Under the pieces are notes generated by a model, which saw nothing but the letters and a program-made list of their open reading frames with translations, searched no databases and was not told where the DNA came from. A DNA stretch of 64,000 nucleotides, from the NCBI GenBank assembly GCA_041690255.1, contig JAWLHU010000012.1, positions 124,001-188,000 of the forward strand. Direction: 5' to 3'. This DNA is from JAWLHU01 sp041690255. GTDB lineage: Bacteria > Bacillota > Sulfobacillia > Symbiobacteriales > Symbiobacteriaceae. A program made the translations under genes and the position numbers. Shown one piece after another: positions 9,402 to 17,226 of the stretch (its first letter is position 1; each line of letters starts with the position of its first letter).

Positions 9402-9439
9402 AGCAGAGCCGAACACCATCGATGGTGTTCGGCTCTGCT
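9402..9439. terminator. Bidirectional hairpin between convergent MCP and MFS genes
   Basis: Perfect 16-bp stem (arms 9402-9417 and 9424-9439) with loop ATCGAT, directly between two convergent stop codons. No strong T-run, but placement and stem strength support a shared terminator. Confidence 0.7.
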
Positions 9440-9440
9440 G

Positions 9441-10688
9441 CTAGCTGGCACGGTCGGTAGCCGGCTTGAGTGGCTGGTTCGTATACGAAGCCCGGAATGC
9501 GAAGAAGGTGTAGACGCCGGCGGCAAGGAAGGCGGTCGAGTAACCGAGCAGGGTCGGACCTGGACCGAAGCGATCGGAGAGGAGACCCGCCGTGGTTACA
9601 CCGATCAGATAGATCAGGGAGTTCATCATTCCCCAGGCACTGAAGACCCGCCCCCGGACCCGATCGGGCACCAATTCGCCAATCGCCGCCTGCAGGCCAA
9701 CATTGGTGGCCCCGCTGCCCAGCCCGAGCAGGATAATGAAGGCCGAACTGGGGATCAGGCTGTTGGAGACCATGGCGGCGACCATGGTGAACCAGACATA
9801 GACTGCACCGTACGAAAAGAGATGGCGCCAGTGAACCTTGCCACCGATCATACCGATCACCAGGACGCCGATCACCGAGGTAGCACCGAAGAAGGCCCAG
9901 ATAAATCCCATCTTCTCTGCCGCCAGGCCGAGGCCGACCGTGAAGAATGTGATCAGGAGGACGTTGATCGCCGAGTCGCCGATCGCCACAATGCCCAGGC
10001 CGGTCATCAGGTGGCGCACGAGAGGCGTGTCCCTCAGAAAGACGATGGTCTCCTTCAGGTCCGCAACAAACCGAGAGGATGCGGAGCCGGCCGAGGCCCC
10101 CGGTTCCGCCGCAGCGATCGGCGGGGCGACCAGGAGGAGCAGGAGCAGGGCGCTGAGCACGAAGCTGATCGCATCAATATAGAAGACGTTGTGGGCGCCC
10201 ACCAGGATCAGGACAGCCGCTCCGATCCCGTTGCCCAGGAGCATCGCCAGGCGCTGGGTCATGACGTTGAGCGAGCCGGCGGTCACCAGTTCCTCCTGCT
10301 TCACCAGGCTGGGCAGCATGGCCGAGCTTGCGGGGTTGTAGAAGACGGACACAACAGCGGAGGCAAAGACCAGACCGATAATGGCGGAAGGCGACTGCGC
10401 GAATACCAGGGCGAGCACCAGGCCGGCGCGGAGCAGGTCCGAAGTGATCATGATCGCCTTGCGAGGAATACGATCTGCCAACACGCCCGCCACAGGACCC
10501 AGCAGCAGGTTGGGGAGGACCTTGCTGACCATGACCAGCGACATATAGAAGCCCAGGTGCGCCGGATCCTCGCTCAGGATCTTTACGAGGGCCAGGCTGT
10601 TGAAGAAATCGCCAACATTGGAGATGGCGCCGGCCATCCAGTGCAGCAGGAAGTTCCGGTTCCTGAGGAGAGCGCCATACTGCTTCAC
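9441..10688 (-). CDS. MFS transporter (MFS_3/EntS-like)
   Basis: Twelve-helix major facilitator protein of 415 residues. The N-terminus (LLRNRNFLLHWMAGAISNVGDFF) and the loop 2-3 motif GVLADRIPRKAIM are typical of the EntS/MFS_3 group of drug or siderophore exporters. Cytoplasmic linker near 195-215 is Ser/Ala-rich. Substrate cannot be told from sequence. GTG at 10688 has AGGAG upstream. It is isolated, with no siderophore genes nearby. Confidence 0.87.
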   Translation of the reverse strand: MKQYGALLRNRNFLLHWMAGAISNVGDFFNSLALVKILSEDPAHLGFYMSLVMVSKVLPNLLLGPVAGVLADRIPRKAIMITSDLLRAGLVLALVFAQSPSAIIGLVFASAVVSVFYNPASSAMLPSLVKQEELVTAGSLNVMTQRLAMLLGNGIGAAVLILVGAHNVFYIDAISFVLSALLLLLLVAPPIAAAEPGASAGSASSRFVADLKETIVFLRDTPLVRHLMTGLGIVAIGDSAINVLLITFFTVGLGLAAEKMGFIWAFFGATSVIGVLVIGMIGGKVHWRHLFSYGAVYVWFTMVAAMVSNSLIPSSAFIILLGLGSGATNVGLQAAIGELVPDRVRGRVFSAWGMMNSLIYLIGVTTAGLLSDRFGPGPTLLGYSTAFLAAGVYTFFAFRASYTNQPLKPATDRAS

Positions 10689-10772
10689 GAGAGTTCACTC
10701 CTGTTCGTCCCGTCTGACCTCATGATACTGGGTCAGCGAGATCTCTCCATCGTCCGGTCGGGACCAAACGGC

Positions 10773-10790
10773 ATCGTACTCAGGTACGAT
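10773..10790. repeat. Inverted repeat ATCGTAC-TCAG-GTACGAT in a divergent promoter region
   Basis: Seven-base arms with a four-base centre, midway between the divergent MFS and PrcB-lipoprotein genes. Could be an operator; no regulator gene is adjacent. Confidence 0.35.
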
Positions 10791-10871
10791 CCCAGACCTT
10801 GGCGTGAAACGAGTGCGTACGCCATGGCGTCTATTGAGAGAACCGGCATGAGATGAGGAGTGCACATTTGT

Positions 10872-11771
10872 ATGAAGCATATCTTGCGGCTATCCGCCCT
10901 CTTGACCGTCGCCGTGGTGATAACCGGCTGCGGTGGTGCTTCTCCCTACACGCCGCCCAGCACCCCGTCTGCGCAGGCCGTCAGGGTCGTGCCCGCCCGG
11001 CCTGTCGTGACCCCCGAACGATCGGCACCGACCTCTTTAAGCTATGAGGTACTGAACGAGTCAGCGCTCCCAGCGGAACTGTCGGTGTGGAAGGAGGCGC
11101 CCCAGCCGCCGAAGTCGACGGGCTCGGCCCGGATCGATGGATATCTTTACGTCTTCGTCACCGGCGGCACTGAGTCGATCGGGGCCAGTGCGATCACCGT
11201 TCGAGCCGTCACGCTGAGCACCGCTCCCCAAACGTCGGTAGAGGTCGCCGCTGTCCTGACCCCCGGTCAGCCTGGTAAGGAGACCTCCTCCTTCCCCCGC
11301 TCCTACATTCGGATTCCCTACGACGCCTCACTCCCCGTTCCGGATGTCTGGGTCAAGGTGGAGCATGAGGCCGCAGTTGTCGAACCGGGGACGCCGGTCA
11401 CAAACCCACCACCTGTAACCACCCCGCCGGCCGATACCTTCGTCGTGATCAGTGAGAGGGAACTGCCGCCGGTCCTCTCCGCATGGCCCACATCGACCGT
11501 GCAACTCCCCGGCGGTGTGGCCCGCTACGAGAGTAGCCGCCTCTACCTCATGGTGACCGCCGGGCAACGAAACTCGGGCGGGTACTCCGTGGAGATCCGT
11601 GAAGTTCAGGTAACAGACGGCGTTATCCACGTTGCGGCAATCCTGCACACGCCAAAGCCCGGCCAAATGGTGACCACGGCGATCACCTATCCGAAGGCGT
11701 ACGCTATGCTGAACCTGGTTGGTCAGGGCGAGCCGCAGATCATGGTTGATTTCCAAGAAGCAGCCAATTGA
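10872..11771 (+). CDS. Lipoprotein with two PrcB-like domains
   Basis: Secreted lipoprotein of 299 residues (lipobox ITGC, Cys20). Two copies of a PrcB-C-type domain are visible. The C-terminal one is clear: FVVISERELPPVLSAW, then GQRNSGGYSVEIREVQV and YPKAYAMLNL. The N-terminal copy is more diverged (YEVLNESALPAELSVW; GGTESIGASAITVRAV). A Pro/Thr-rich linker (about 168-192) joins them. PrcB in Treponema modulates the dentilisin protease complex; a protease partner here is not known, though an S41 peptidase lies 5 kb away. ATG at 10872 follows TGAGGAG. Confidence 0.75.
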   Translation: MKHILRLSALLTVAVVITGCGGASPYTPPSTPSAQAVRVVPARPVVTPERSAPTSLSYEVLNESALPAELSVWKEAPQPPKSTGSARIDGYLYVFVTGGTESIGASAITVRAVTLSTAPQTSVEVAAVLTPGQPGKETSSFPRSYIRIPYDASLPVPDVWVKVEHEAAVVEPGTPVTNPPPVTTPPADTFVVISERELPPVLSAWPTSTVQLPGGVARYESSRLYLMVTAGQRNSGGYSVEIREVQVTDGVIHVAAILHTPKPGQMVTTAITYPKAYAMLNLVGQGEPQIMVDFQEAAN

Positions 11772-11821
11772 GCAGGTAATTCTTGGGTCGGCGGCGAAGG
11801 AGATAGGCAGGAGGTGCGAGG

Positions 11822-12280
11822 ATGAACGCCGAACTGATGACGCTCTTTCAGGAGGACCAGGAGGAACGCCGGGAGGGTAACCAGTCAATCGAACGGGACC
11901 GGAGACGGCTTGCTCGGGTCCGGGAACTCCTGGACGACGGCGCTGTGCGTGACCCGGAGGACCAGTTTCACGCCGCGATGATCCTCCACCACGGGGAGAC
12001 CGGCGAAGAGTTCGCCCAGGCGCACCACCTGGCCAAGGCTGCCTTTGAAGGTGGATACGAAAGAGCCCGGAAGCTGGTTGCCCTTACCCTGGACCGCTGG
12101 CTTTCCCACCAGGGCAGACCACAGCGCTACGGCACCCAGTACCTGTTTGACGGTCAGGCCTGGCGGCTCATGGAATTTGATCCCACCACGTCCGATGAAG
12201 AGCGCGCCGAATGGGACGTTCCGCCGCTGAGCGAACTCCTCGCCATGGTTGACCATCTGAATCAGGCGCGCCACTCATAA
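11822..12280 (+). CDS. Uncharacterised protein, DUF6624-like
   Basis: 152-residue soluble protein, charged N-terminus. The arrangement of the segments DPEDQFHAAMILHHG (helical, counting residual items), AFEGGYERARKLVALTLDR and GRPQRYGTQYLFDGQAW resembles DUF6624, a family of unknown function often found as an orphan. No catalytic motif is recognised. It starts with ATG after GGAGGTG and lies 50 bases after the PrcB lipoprotein, so the two may be cotranscribed; a strong terminator follows. Confidence 0.7.
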   Translation: MNAELMTLFQEDQEERREGNQSIERDRRRLARVRELLDDGAVRDPEDQFHAAMILHHGETGEEFAQAHHLAKAAFEGGYERARKLVALTLDRWLSHQGRPQRYGTQYLFDGQAWRLMEFDPTTSDEERAEWDVPPLSELLAMVDHLNQARHS

Positions 12281-12285
12281 CAACA

Positions 12286-12316
12286 ACCCGCTGCCGTGGA
12301 TGGCAGCGGGTCTTTT
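12286..12316 (+). terminator. Rho-independent terminator
   Basis: Stem ACCCGCTGCC / GGCAGCGGGT (12286-12295 with 12302-12311) followed by TCTTTT. Ends the PrcB-lipoprotein transcript. Confidence 0.85.
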
Positions 12317-12319
12317 GCG

Positions 12320-13027
12320 CTACTGGAGCCTCGTTCCGGGGTTCATGGGGCGGTCGCCGGCCTTGTCGGTCCGGCCATCCAGGAGGTGGGTCATGCCGCG
12401 CACAAGGGTGTCATCCTCCAGGACGGAGTAGAGGTGATAACCGAAGTCCTCCCGGTCAATAAGGACCTCCTGGAGCACTTCCGCCGTGCCGAAGTCACCG
12501 AACTCGTGGGCCCGCTTGATCGTCTTGCGGAGCATCTCCTGCAGTTTCAGCTCGTGCTCCAGGTCGTTGCGCAGGAAGTCCCGCATGGTGTAGCGGCCCT
12601 CGACCTCGTGCTTGATGTACGAGAGTTCGTGCTGCGTAACCGGGTGTGCGGTCGGAACCATGCCCAGGCGGGCGACTCGCTCCCCGATCATGTCGATATG
12701 CCTCACGGTCTTGTCGCGGTGCTCATCCAATAGATGATGAAGGCTGAGGAAGGACTCGGCACCCTCGGTCAGCCAGTGATGCTTGTTGTACTGATGCAGC
12801 GCAACGGTCAGGGCGCACTGATGATCGTCAAGCATGAGGCCGATCTCATGGCGAACCTCCTTGGGCAGGCCAATGCCGGCACCGATATCCTTGGCGGTAC
12901 GGGGCTGCTGGCGGAGCACCATCTGGTCTGCATGGCTGCTGGTGTGGCCGGGCATGTTCGGATTGAAGCCGGACTTGGTCAGGTTGAACTCACCCTGCTG
13001 GTTCGACTGGGTCACTGGGTTCTGCAC
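12320..13027 (-). CDS. dps: Dps-family ferritin-like protein
   Basis: Mini-ferritin that would oxidise and store iron and protect DNA during starvation or oxidative stress, in the cytoplasm as a dodecamer. The inter-subunit ferroxidase ligands can be placed: H84-W85, H97/H98, then D112 and E116 in IDMIGERV, one residue more between the first two ligands than in Listeria Dps. The 235-residue length exceeds the usual ~150-180 because of a ~50-residue N-terminal tail rich in N, Q and H, and a C-terminal extension. Such tails bind DNA in some Dps proteins. GTG at 13027 follows GGAAAGGAG. Confidence 0.85.
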   Translation of the reverse strand: MQNPVTQSNQQGEFNLTKSGFNPNMPGHTSSHADQMVLRQQPRTAKDIGAGIGLPKEVRHEIGLMLDDHQCALTVALHQYNKHHWLTEGAESFLSLHHLLDEHRDKTVRHIDMIGERVARLGMVPTAHPVTQHELSYIKHEVEGRYTMRDFLRNDLEHELKLQEMLRKTIKRAHEFGDFGTAEVLQEVLIDREDFGYHLYSVLEDDTLVRGMTHLLDGRTDKAGDRPMNPGTRLQ

Positions 13028-13059
13028 GCCGAAGCACTCCTTTCCGAATCAGACACACT

Positions 13060-13100
13060 TAGTCTGCAAGGAGAGGCGGGGCTTTACTCGGGCAGACTAA
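13060..13100. repeat. Inverted repeat TTAGTCTGC / GCAGACTAA upstream of dps
   Basis: Perfect 9-bp arms (13060-13068 and 13092-13100) about 35 bases upstream of the dps start and just before the divergent unknown gene. It could be a regulator site or an RNA hairpin. It does not match the PerR or Fur box. Confidence 0.4.
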
Positions 13101-13121
13101 AAGAGCAAGGGGGGTAATGCT

Positions 13122-14144
13122 CTGGTAAACCTCTTCCAACGCCTGGATTCCGGCGAGCCCCACCTTACTGCCGCACTCCTCACCCTGCTGGAACACTCCG
13201 ATCCCAGCCTGTTGGCCGAGTTGGTGGGGCGGACGGGACTGCCAGCCCCGGGATTGGGCGGCGCCGAGTTTCTCTACCCGGCGCCGGGAGGGCCGTCGGG
13301 GGCGGGTGAGATCCGGTCTCCCCACTGGAGCCTCCGGCTACTGGCGTTCGGTTCCGAGGGGGATCAACCGTTCGAGCCGGCGGACCGACCCACCCTCGTG
13401 ATCAGCCCGACAGGTCGACCGGTGGGGGGTGCGGCAGTGCTCTCGTGGGAGCAGGTGGACCGGTGGCTCGCCGCTGAGGCGGAGCGGTACGACCCGGAGA
13501 GCCGGACCGGCTTTCTGATCCGCCAGTTCCGTTCCTATCTCCCCGAGGCGGGAATCACCTATTTCACCGGGTTTGACGCGGCCAGGCTGGCCGGGTTGCC
13601 CGAGGCCTTCGCTGACCTGACTGGCTTCCTGCAATCGGCAGCCGAGCTCTTCGACCGCCTGGGGCCGGCCCTGCCCGCCGGGGTGGGCGAGGTCCGGCAG
13701 GCCAGGCCGGAGGATCTGCTGGCCGGGTATCTCTACCGGGACTACGCCGGCGGGCCGTTGGGGGCCGGGAACTTCCTGCGCATCGCCTTTCACCTGGCTC
13801 AGGGGGAATTGCAACTCGCCTGCTGGCTCGGGGTGGGGGGCGCGGCCCATGGTCAGCTACGAGCTGCACTCATGGCCGGCGACGAGCGTACCGCCGGCCT
13901 CCGGGCCATGGAGCCGGCCCCGCTGCTCTGGCTCTGGTCGGCCGAGGGAGAGCAGCAGATCCCCCTGGCCGACCTGGACCGGGAGACAGCGGGTGAGGTC
14001 ACCTGGGACCGATATACCGTGGCGGTTCAGGTCGGCTATTCGTTTACCGAGCTGGGGGGCGATGGGCTCGTGGAGCGCATTGGACGGTGGCTCCTCAGCC
14101 TGCGGGAGGCGCTGGGGTCGGTCCTGACCGGAGTCGTTCACTGA
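13122..14144 (+). CDS. Unknown protein; apparent CTG start
   Basis: Function not recognised. The frame is open from 13101 and, with CTG at 13122 as start, gives 340 residues; AAGGGGGG lies at 13107-13114, the right distance upstream. The first canonical start, TTG at 13212, would cut off a well-formed helical N-terminus (LFQRLDSGEP, LTAALLTLLEHSDPSLLAELV). The product is acidic, with a beta-rich middle and a helical stretch WEQVDRWLAAEAERYDP...LIRQFRSYL that recalls the downstream helices of some PD-(D/E)XK nuclease-like proteins, but no intact D-ExK core is seen. It stands alone between dps and a bidirectional terminator. Confidence 0.6.
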   Translation: MVNLFQRLDSGEPHLTAALLTLLEHSDPSLLAELVGRTGLPAPGLGGAEFLYPAPGGPSGAGEIRSPHWSLRLLAFGSEGDQPFEPADRPTLVISPTGRPVGGAAVLSWEQVDRWLAAEAERYDPESRTGFLIRQFRSYLPEAGITYFTGFDAARLAGLPEAFADLTGFLQSAAELFDRLGPALPAGVGEVRQARPEDLLAGYLYRDYAGGPLGAGNFLRIAFHLAQGELQLACWLGVGGAAHGQLRAALMAGDERTAGLRAMEPAPLLWLWSAEGEQQIPLADLDRETAGEVTWDRYTVAVQVGYSFTELGGDGLVERIGRWLLSLREALGSVLTGVVH

Positions 14145-14150
14145 GATGAG

Positions 14151-14187
14151 CGAAGGCCCAACCTGCGTATAACAGGTTGGGCCTTCG
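14151..14187. terminator. Bidirectional terminator hairpin
   Basis: Perfect 15-bp stem CGAAGGCCCAACCTG / CAGGTTGGGCCTTCG with a 7-base loop, followed by TTGTGCTGT on the plus strand. Lies between convergent genes. Confidence 0.8.
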
Positions 14188-14195
14188 TTGTGCTG

Positions 14196-14816
14196 TCACT
14201 TGCGTGTCGTGTAGGGGCGTAGTGCCCGGGGCTTTCCGAGGATTTCCGCCGCCAGAACCGCCTGGGCCAACCCTTCCCGGGAAGCTAGAGCCTCGGCCAT
14301 GGGGTTGGGGGACTCCTCGGGCGGGGCTACCACCTCAGCGGGATGATGCAGGAACGTATCGGGGCGATTCCGCCGGAATTGGTCGCCTTGCACCCGGAAC
14401 CTCTCACGTTCCTCGGCGAATGTGCCGTGTACCATGCTGCTCATGCCCTCAGTCCGACGGCCTTCCACCGAGCGCCCCTCCATGGAGACGCCTTCACCTG
14501 TGATCACCGGCTCGGGTTGCCGGGGCTGGGGCCACTGAGCCTCCTGCCCGGGCTGGGGCCATTGCGCCTGCTGCGGAACCGGCCAGGGCGCCGGCTGCTG
14601 CGGGGGTGTGGGCCACTGCGGGGCCTGGGGCGCCCGGGGCTGAGGAGGCTGTGGCTGGGGCCAGCCGGGCCGGCCCTGGCCTGGACCCGCTATCGGGCCT
14701 GGCCACTGCTGACGGGGCCTATTCGCCTGGGCCTCACCCTTCTGCTTCGCAATCCGCCCGAAGATCGAGAGCCCTGCGAAGGCCAGGAATATCAGGGTAC
14801 CAATCCAGTCTTCCAG
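14196..14816 (-). CDS. FloA-linked single-pass membrane protein with Pro/Gln/Trp-rich linker; apparent CTG start
   Basis: No named family. The frame opens with (M)EDWIGTLIFLAFAGLSIFG, a membrane helix at about residues 5-22, then a ~95-residue low-complexity stretch of repeated W-P-Q-P and Q-Q-P units, then a charged C-terminal domain ending in the block REGLAQAVLAAEILGKPRALRPY. A similar AEILG-P-R-RPY tail occurs in small proteins next to floA in other Clostridia (from memory). There is no ATG, GTG or TTG before the membrane helix; a CTG at 14816 sits just after TAGGTGA, which overlaps the floA stop. A later GTG at 14507 would remove the membrane anchor and linker. Cotranscribed with nfeD-floA and probably a membrane-microdomain partner. 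Confidence 0.65.
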   Translation of the reverse strand: MEDWIGTLIFLAFAGLSIFGRIAKQKGEAQANRPRQQWPGPIAGPGQGRPGWPQPQPPQPRAPQAPQWPTPPQQPAPWPVPQQAQWPQPGQEAQWPQPRQPEPVITGEGVSMEGRSVEGRRTEGMSSMVHGTFAEERERFRVQGDQFRRNRPDTFLHHPAEVVAPPEESPNPMAEALASREGLAQAVLAAEILGKPRALRPYTTRK

Positions 14817-14826
14817 GGTGGCTCAC

Positions 14827-15810
14827 CTACTTCTTATCGGCCGTACCGCCCTGCCCCTTGCTCAGGTTATCACGCATGGCGGTATCCGCCTGGATGTTCT
14901 GCATGTTGAGGTAGTCCAGGTAGCCGATCTTCCCCTCACGCAGAGCGCTCGCCAGGGCCAGCGGGACCTCGGCCTCAGACGCAACGACCTTGGCCCGCAT
15001 GCGCTGGGTCTCGGCCTTCATCTCCTGCTCCTCAGCGACAGCCATGGCCCGGCGCTCTTCGGCCTTCGCCTGCGCCATGACCTTCTCCGCCTCGGCCTGG
15101 TCAGCCCGGAGGCGAGCACCAATGTTGGCGCCCACGTCCACGTCGGCGATATCGATCGAGACGATCTCGAATGCGGTACCGGCGTCGAGGCCCTTGGAGA
15201 GAACTGTCCGGGAGATCAGGTCAGGGTTCTCAAGCACGATCTTGTGGCTCACCGCGGAGCCGATCGTCGTGACGATGCCCTCACCGACACGGGCGATGAT
15301 CGTATCCTCGCCGGCGCCGCCGACGAGCCGGTTAATGTCTGCCCGCACGGTAACCCGAGCCTTCGCCTTCAGCTCAATGCCGTCCTGCGCAACGCCGGCC
15401 ACGACGGGGGTCTCAATCACCTTCGGGTTGACCGACATCTGCACCGCCTGGAGCACATCGCGGCCGGCCAGGTCGATCGCAGCGGCCCGTTCAAAGGGCA
15501 GGTCAATGCCAGCACGGTGGGCCGCAATCAGAGCGTTGATCACCCGGTCCACGTTGCCGCCCGCCAGGTAGTGGGCCTCCAGCTTATCAATCCCGCTGTC
15601 CAAGCCTGCCTTCTCCGCCTTGATCAGCGGATTTACAATCCGGGCCGGGGGCACCCGCCGCAACTTCATGCCGATCAGGTAGAAGATACCGACCCGCACA
15701 TCGGCCGCTGCGGCCGAGATCCAGAGGCCAAGCGGTACGAAGCTGAGGAAGAGCGAAACGACCAGGATCACCAGGAACGTTACGAGAATGAAACCGACAT
15801 TGTCACCCAT
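14827..15810 (-). CDS. floA: Flotillin-like protein FloA
   Basis: Membrane scaffold of functional membrane microdomains (YqfA in Bacillus). Full length at 327 residues: N-terminal membrane hairpin (FILVTFLVILVVSLFLSFVPLGLWI), SPFH/PHB region (VQAVQMSVNPKVIETPVVAGVAQDGIELK and EDTIIARVGEGIVTTIGS), then the flotillin coiled coil with A-E-rich repeats and the tail YLDYLNMQNIQADTAMR. GGAGG precedes ATG at 15810. It follows nfeD by 64 bases, the normal NfeD-flotillin pairing. Confidence 0.97.
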   Translation of the reverse strand: MGDNVGFILVTFLVILVVSLFLSFVPLGLWISAAAADVRVGIFYLIGMKLRRVPPARIVNPLIKAEKAGLDSGIDKLEAHYLAGGNVDRVINALIAAHRAGIDLPFERAAAIDLAGRDVLQAVQMSVNPKVIETPVVAGVAQDGIELKAKARVTVRADINRLVGGAGEDTIIARVGEGIVTTIGSAVSHKIVLENPDLISRTVLSKGLDAGTAFEIVSIDIADVDVGANIGARLRADQAEAEKVMAQAKAEERRAMAVAEEQEMKAETQRMRAKVVASEAEVPLALASALREGKIGYLDYLNMQNIQADTAMRDNLSKGQGGTADKK

Positions 15811-15874
15811 GCAAAAACCTCCTGTTGCCCAGGTTCACACAAAGCGGTCAGAACCGCGAAACCGCTGAGAAGGG

Positions 15875-17188
15875 TTACTCGTCAAGCGCACGCACGACTA
15901 CTCGGGTTCCCTCCACCCGCATGATCTTCACCCGCTTGCCATGTCCGATATACTCGCCCTCGGTCACGACGTCCAGCTTCAGGTCGCCAAACTGAGCGGT
16001 GCCGGCGGGACGCAGCACCGTCAGGCTCTTCCCTTCACGCCCGACGAGGGCGGCGAGGTCGGTGCGGGGTGCCACCCATCCCTTGGCCGAATCCTCCAGC
16101 GTGAGTGCCTTGCCCAGGCCACGCTTGCCCACGGCACGAATAATGCCGAAGAGCGCCACTACAAGGGCAACCGCTGTCCACATGAGATACCGCCAGGCCA
16201 GTTCCTGCGAGGGGACGGCGAAGAAGATCGAGGAACCCATGGCGACCAGACCACCGATCCCGAAGATGCCGAATCCGGGGACGAACGCCTCCACGATCAG
16301 CAGGACAATCCCGATGATCGCCAGCGACAGCTCCAGCCAGCCGGCGGTGCCGACCAGCGTGTTACCCAGGAAGAAGAGGCCGAGGCTGACAATGCCGATC
16401 AGACCAGGTACGGTCACGCCGGGCTTCATGAACTCGATCCCGATGGCGATCACGCCCACGACCAGCAGCAGGGTGGCGACCCACGGCTGGGTCAGGAAGC
16501 GGCCCGCCTCCTCCGAGAAGGTGGGTGCAGTCTCCACCAACTCGAACTCCATGATCCCGGCGTTGTTGATCGCTTCGGTCAGATTCGCGGCGGAGCCGTC
16601 GGCGTACTGCTTCTGGATCGCTTCCTCCTGGGTCAGGGTGAGGAGTTCCCCCTTCTGCCCAGGGATTGGGGTATCCTTGTCAACCATGGCCCGGGCGATG
16701 TTCTCGTCCCGTCCACGAGCTTGGGCGGCGGACACGAAGTAGCCTGCCACCACAGACTTCGCCTTATAATCAGCGGTTTCGTTGGTCCCGGCGATCCGGG
16801 GCTCCGCTGCGCCAATGATCGAGCCAGGGTGCATATATATCTTCTCCGCTGCGGTCGCAATCAAGGCGCCCGCAGAGATCGCACCACCTTCGACATAGGC
16901 GATCGACTTCAGCTTGGAGTCGAGCAGCCGATCCTTGATTCGGTTCGCCGCATCCACATAGCCGCCGGGGGTGTCCAGGACCACGGCGATTCCCGCCGCG
17001 TTGGGATCGGCCTCCGCCATGTTAAAGATCCGCTCGCTGAACTGGGCCAGACCGGCATCGATCTGTTGGAAGTTATCGATCCGCAGCACATATACCTTCT
17101 TCACTGCCCCCTCTGCCCCTGCCACGGAGGGCAGGATCAGCAGAAGCGCCATGAGGGAGAGAAAGAACGCAGAGAACAGTCGGCGCAT
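15875..17188 (-). CDS. nfeD: NfeD-family membrane serine protease, long form
   Basis: Long NfeD (YqeZ type), 437 residues, partner of FloA. Signal peptide at the N-terminus, then a ClpP-class protease domain: VVLDTPGGYVDAANRIKDRL, the nucleophile block GGAISAGALIATAAEKIYMHPGS and the SIIGAAEP loop. Four to five membrane helices follow (about 230-350), and the C-terminal OB-fold domain contains LVGREGKSLTVLRPAGTAQFGD. ATG at 17188 is preceded by GGAGGTGA; a GTG nine bases upstream lies inside that site. Confidence 0.95.
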   Translation of the reverse strand: MRRLFSAFFLSLMALLLILPSVAGAEGAVKKVYVLRIDNFQQIDAGLAQFSERIFNMAEADPNAAGIAVVLDTPGGYVDAANRIKDRLLDSKLKSIAYVEGGAISAGALIATAAEKIYMHPGSIIGAAEPRIAGTNETADYKAKSVVAGYFVSAAQARGRDENIARAMVDKDTPIPGQKGELLTLTQEEAIQKQYADGSAANLTEAINNAGIMEFELVETAPTFSEEAGRFLTQPWVATLLLVVGVIAIGIEFMKPGVTVPGLIGIVSLGLFFLGNTLVGTAGWLELSLAIIGIVLLIVEAFVPGFGIFGIGGLVAMGSSIFFAVPSQELAWRYLMWTAVALVVALFGIIRAVGKRGLGKALTLEDSAKGWVAPRTDLAALVGREGKSLTVLRPAGTAQFGDLKLDVVTEGEYIGHGKRVKIMRVEGTRVVVRALDE

Positions 17189-17226
17189 ATAGGTCACCTC
17201 CAGGGTTGCCAGAGGCGTACCTCCGG

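Noticed and set aside
10740..10800. T-box-like leader between the MFS and PrcB genes
   Set aside because: GGTCGGGACC looks a little like the T-box antiterminator, but the GGTGG core, specifier loop and a downstream amino-acid gene are absent.
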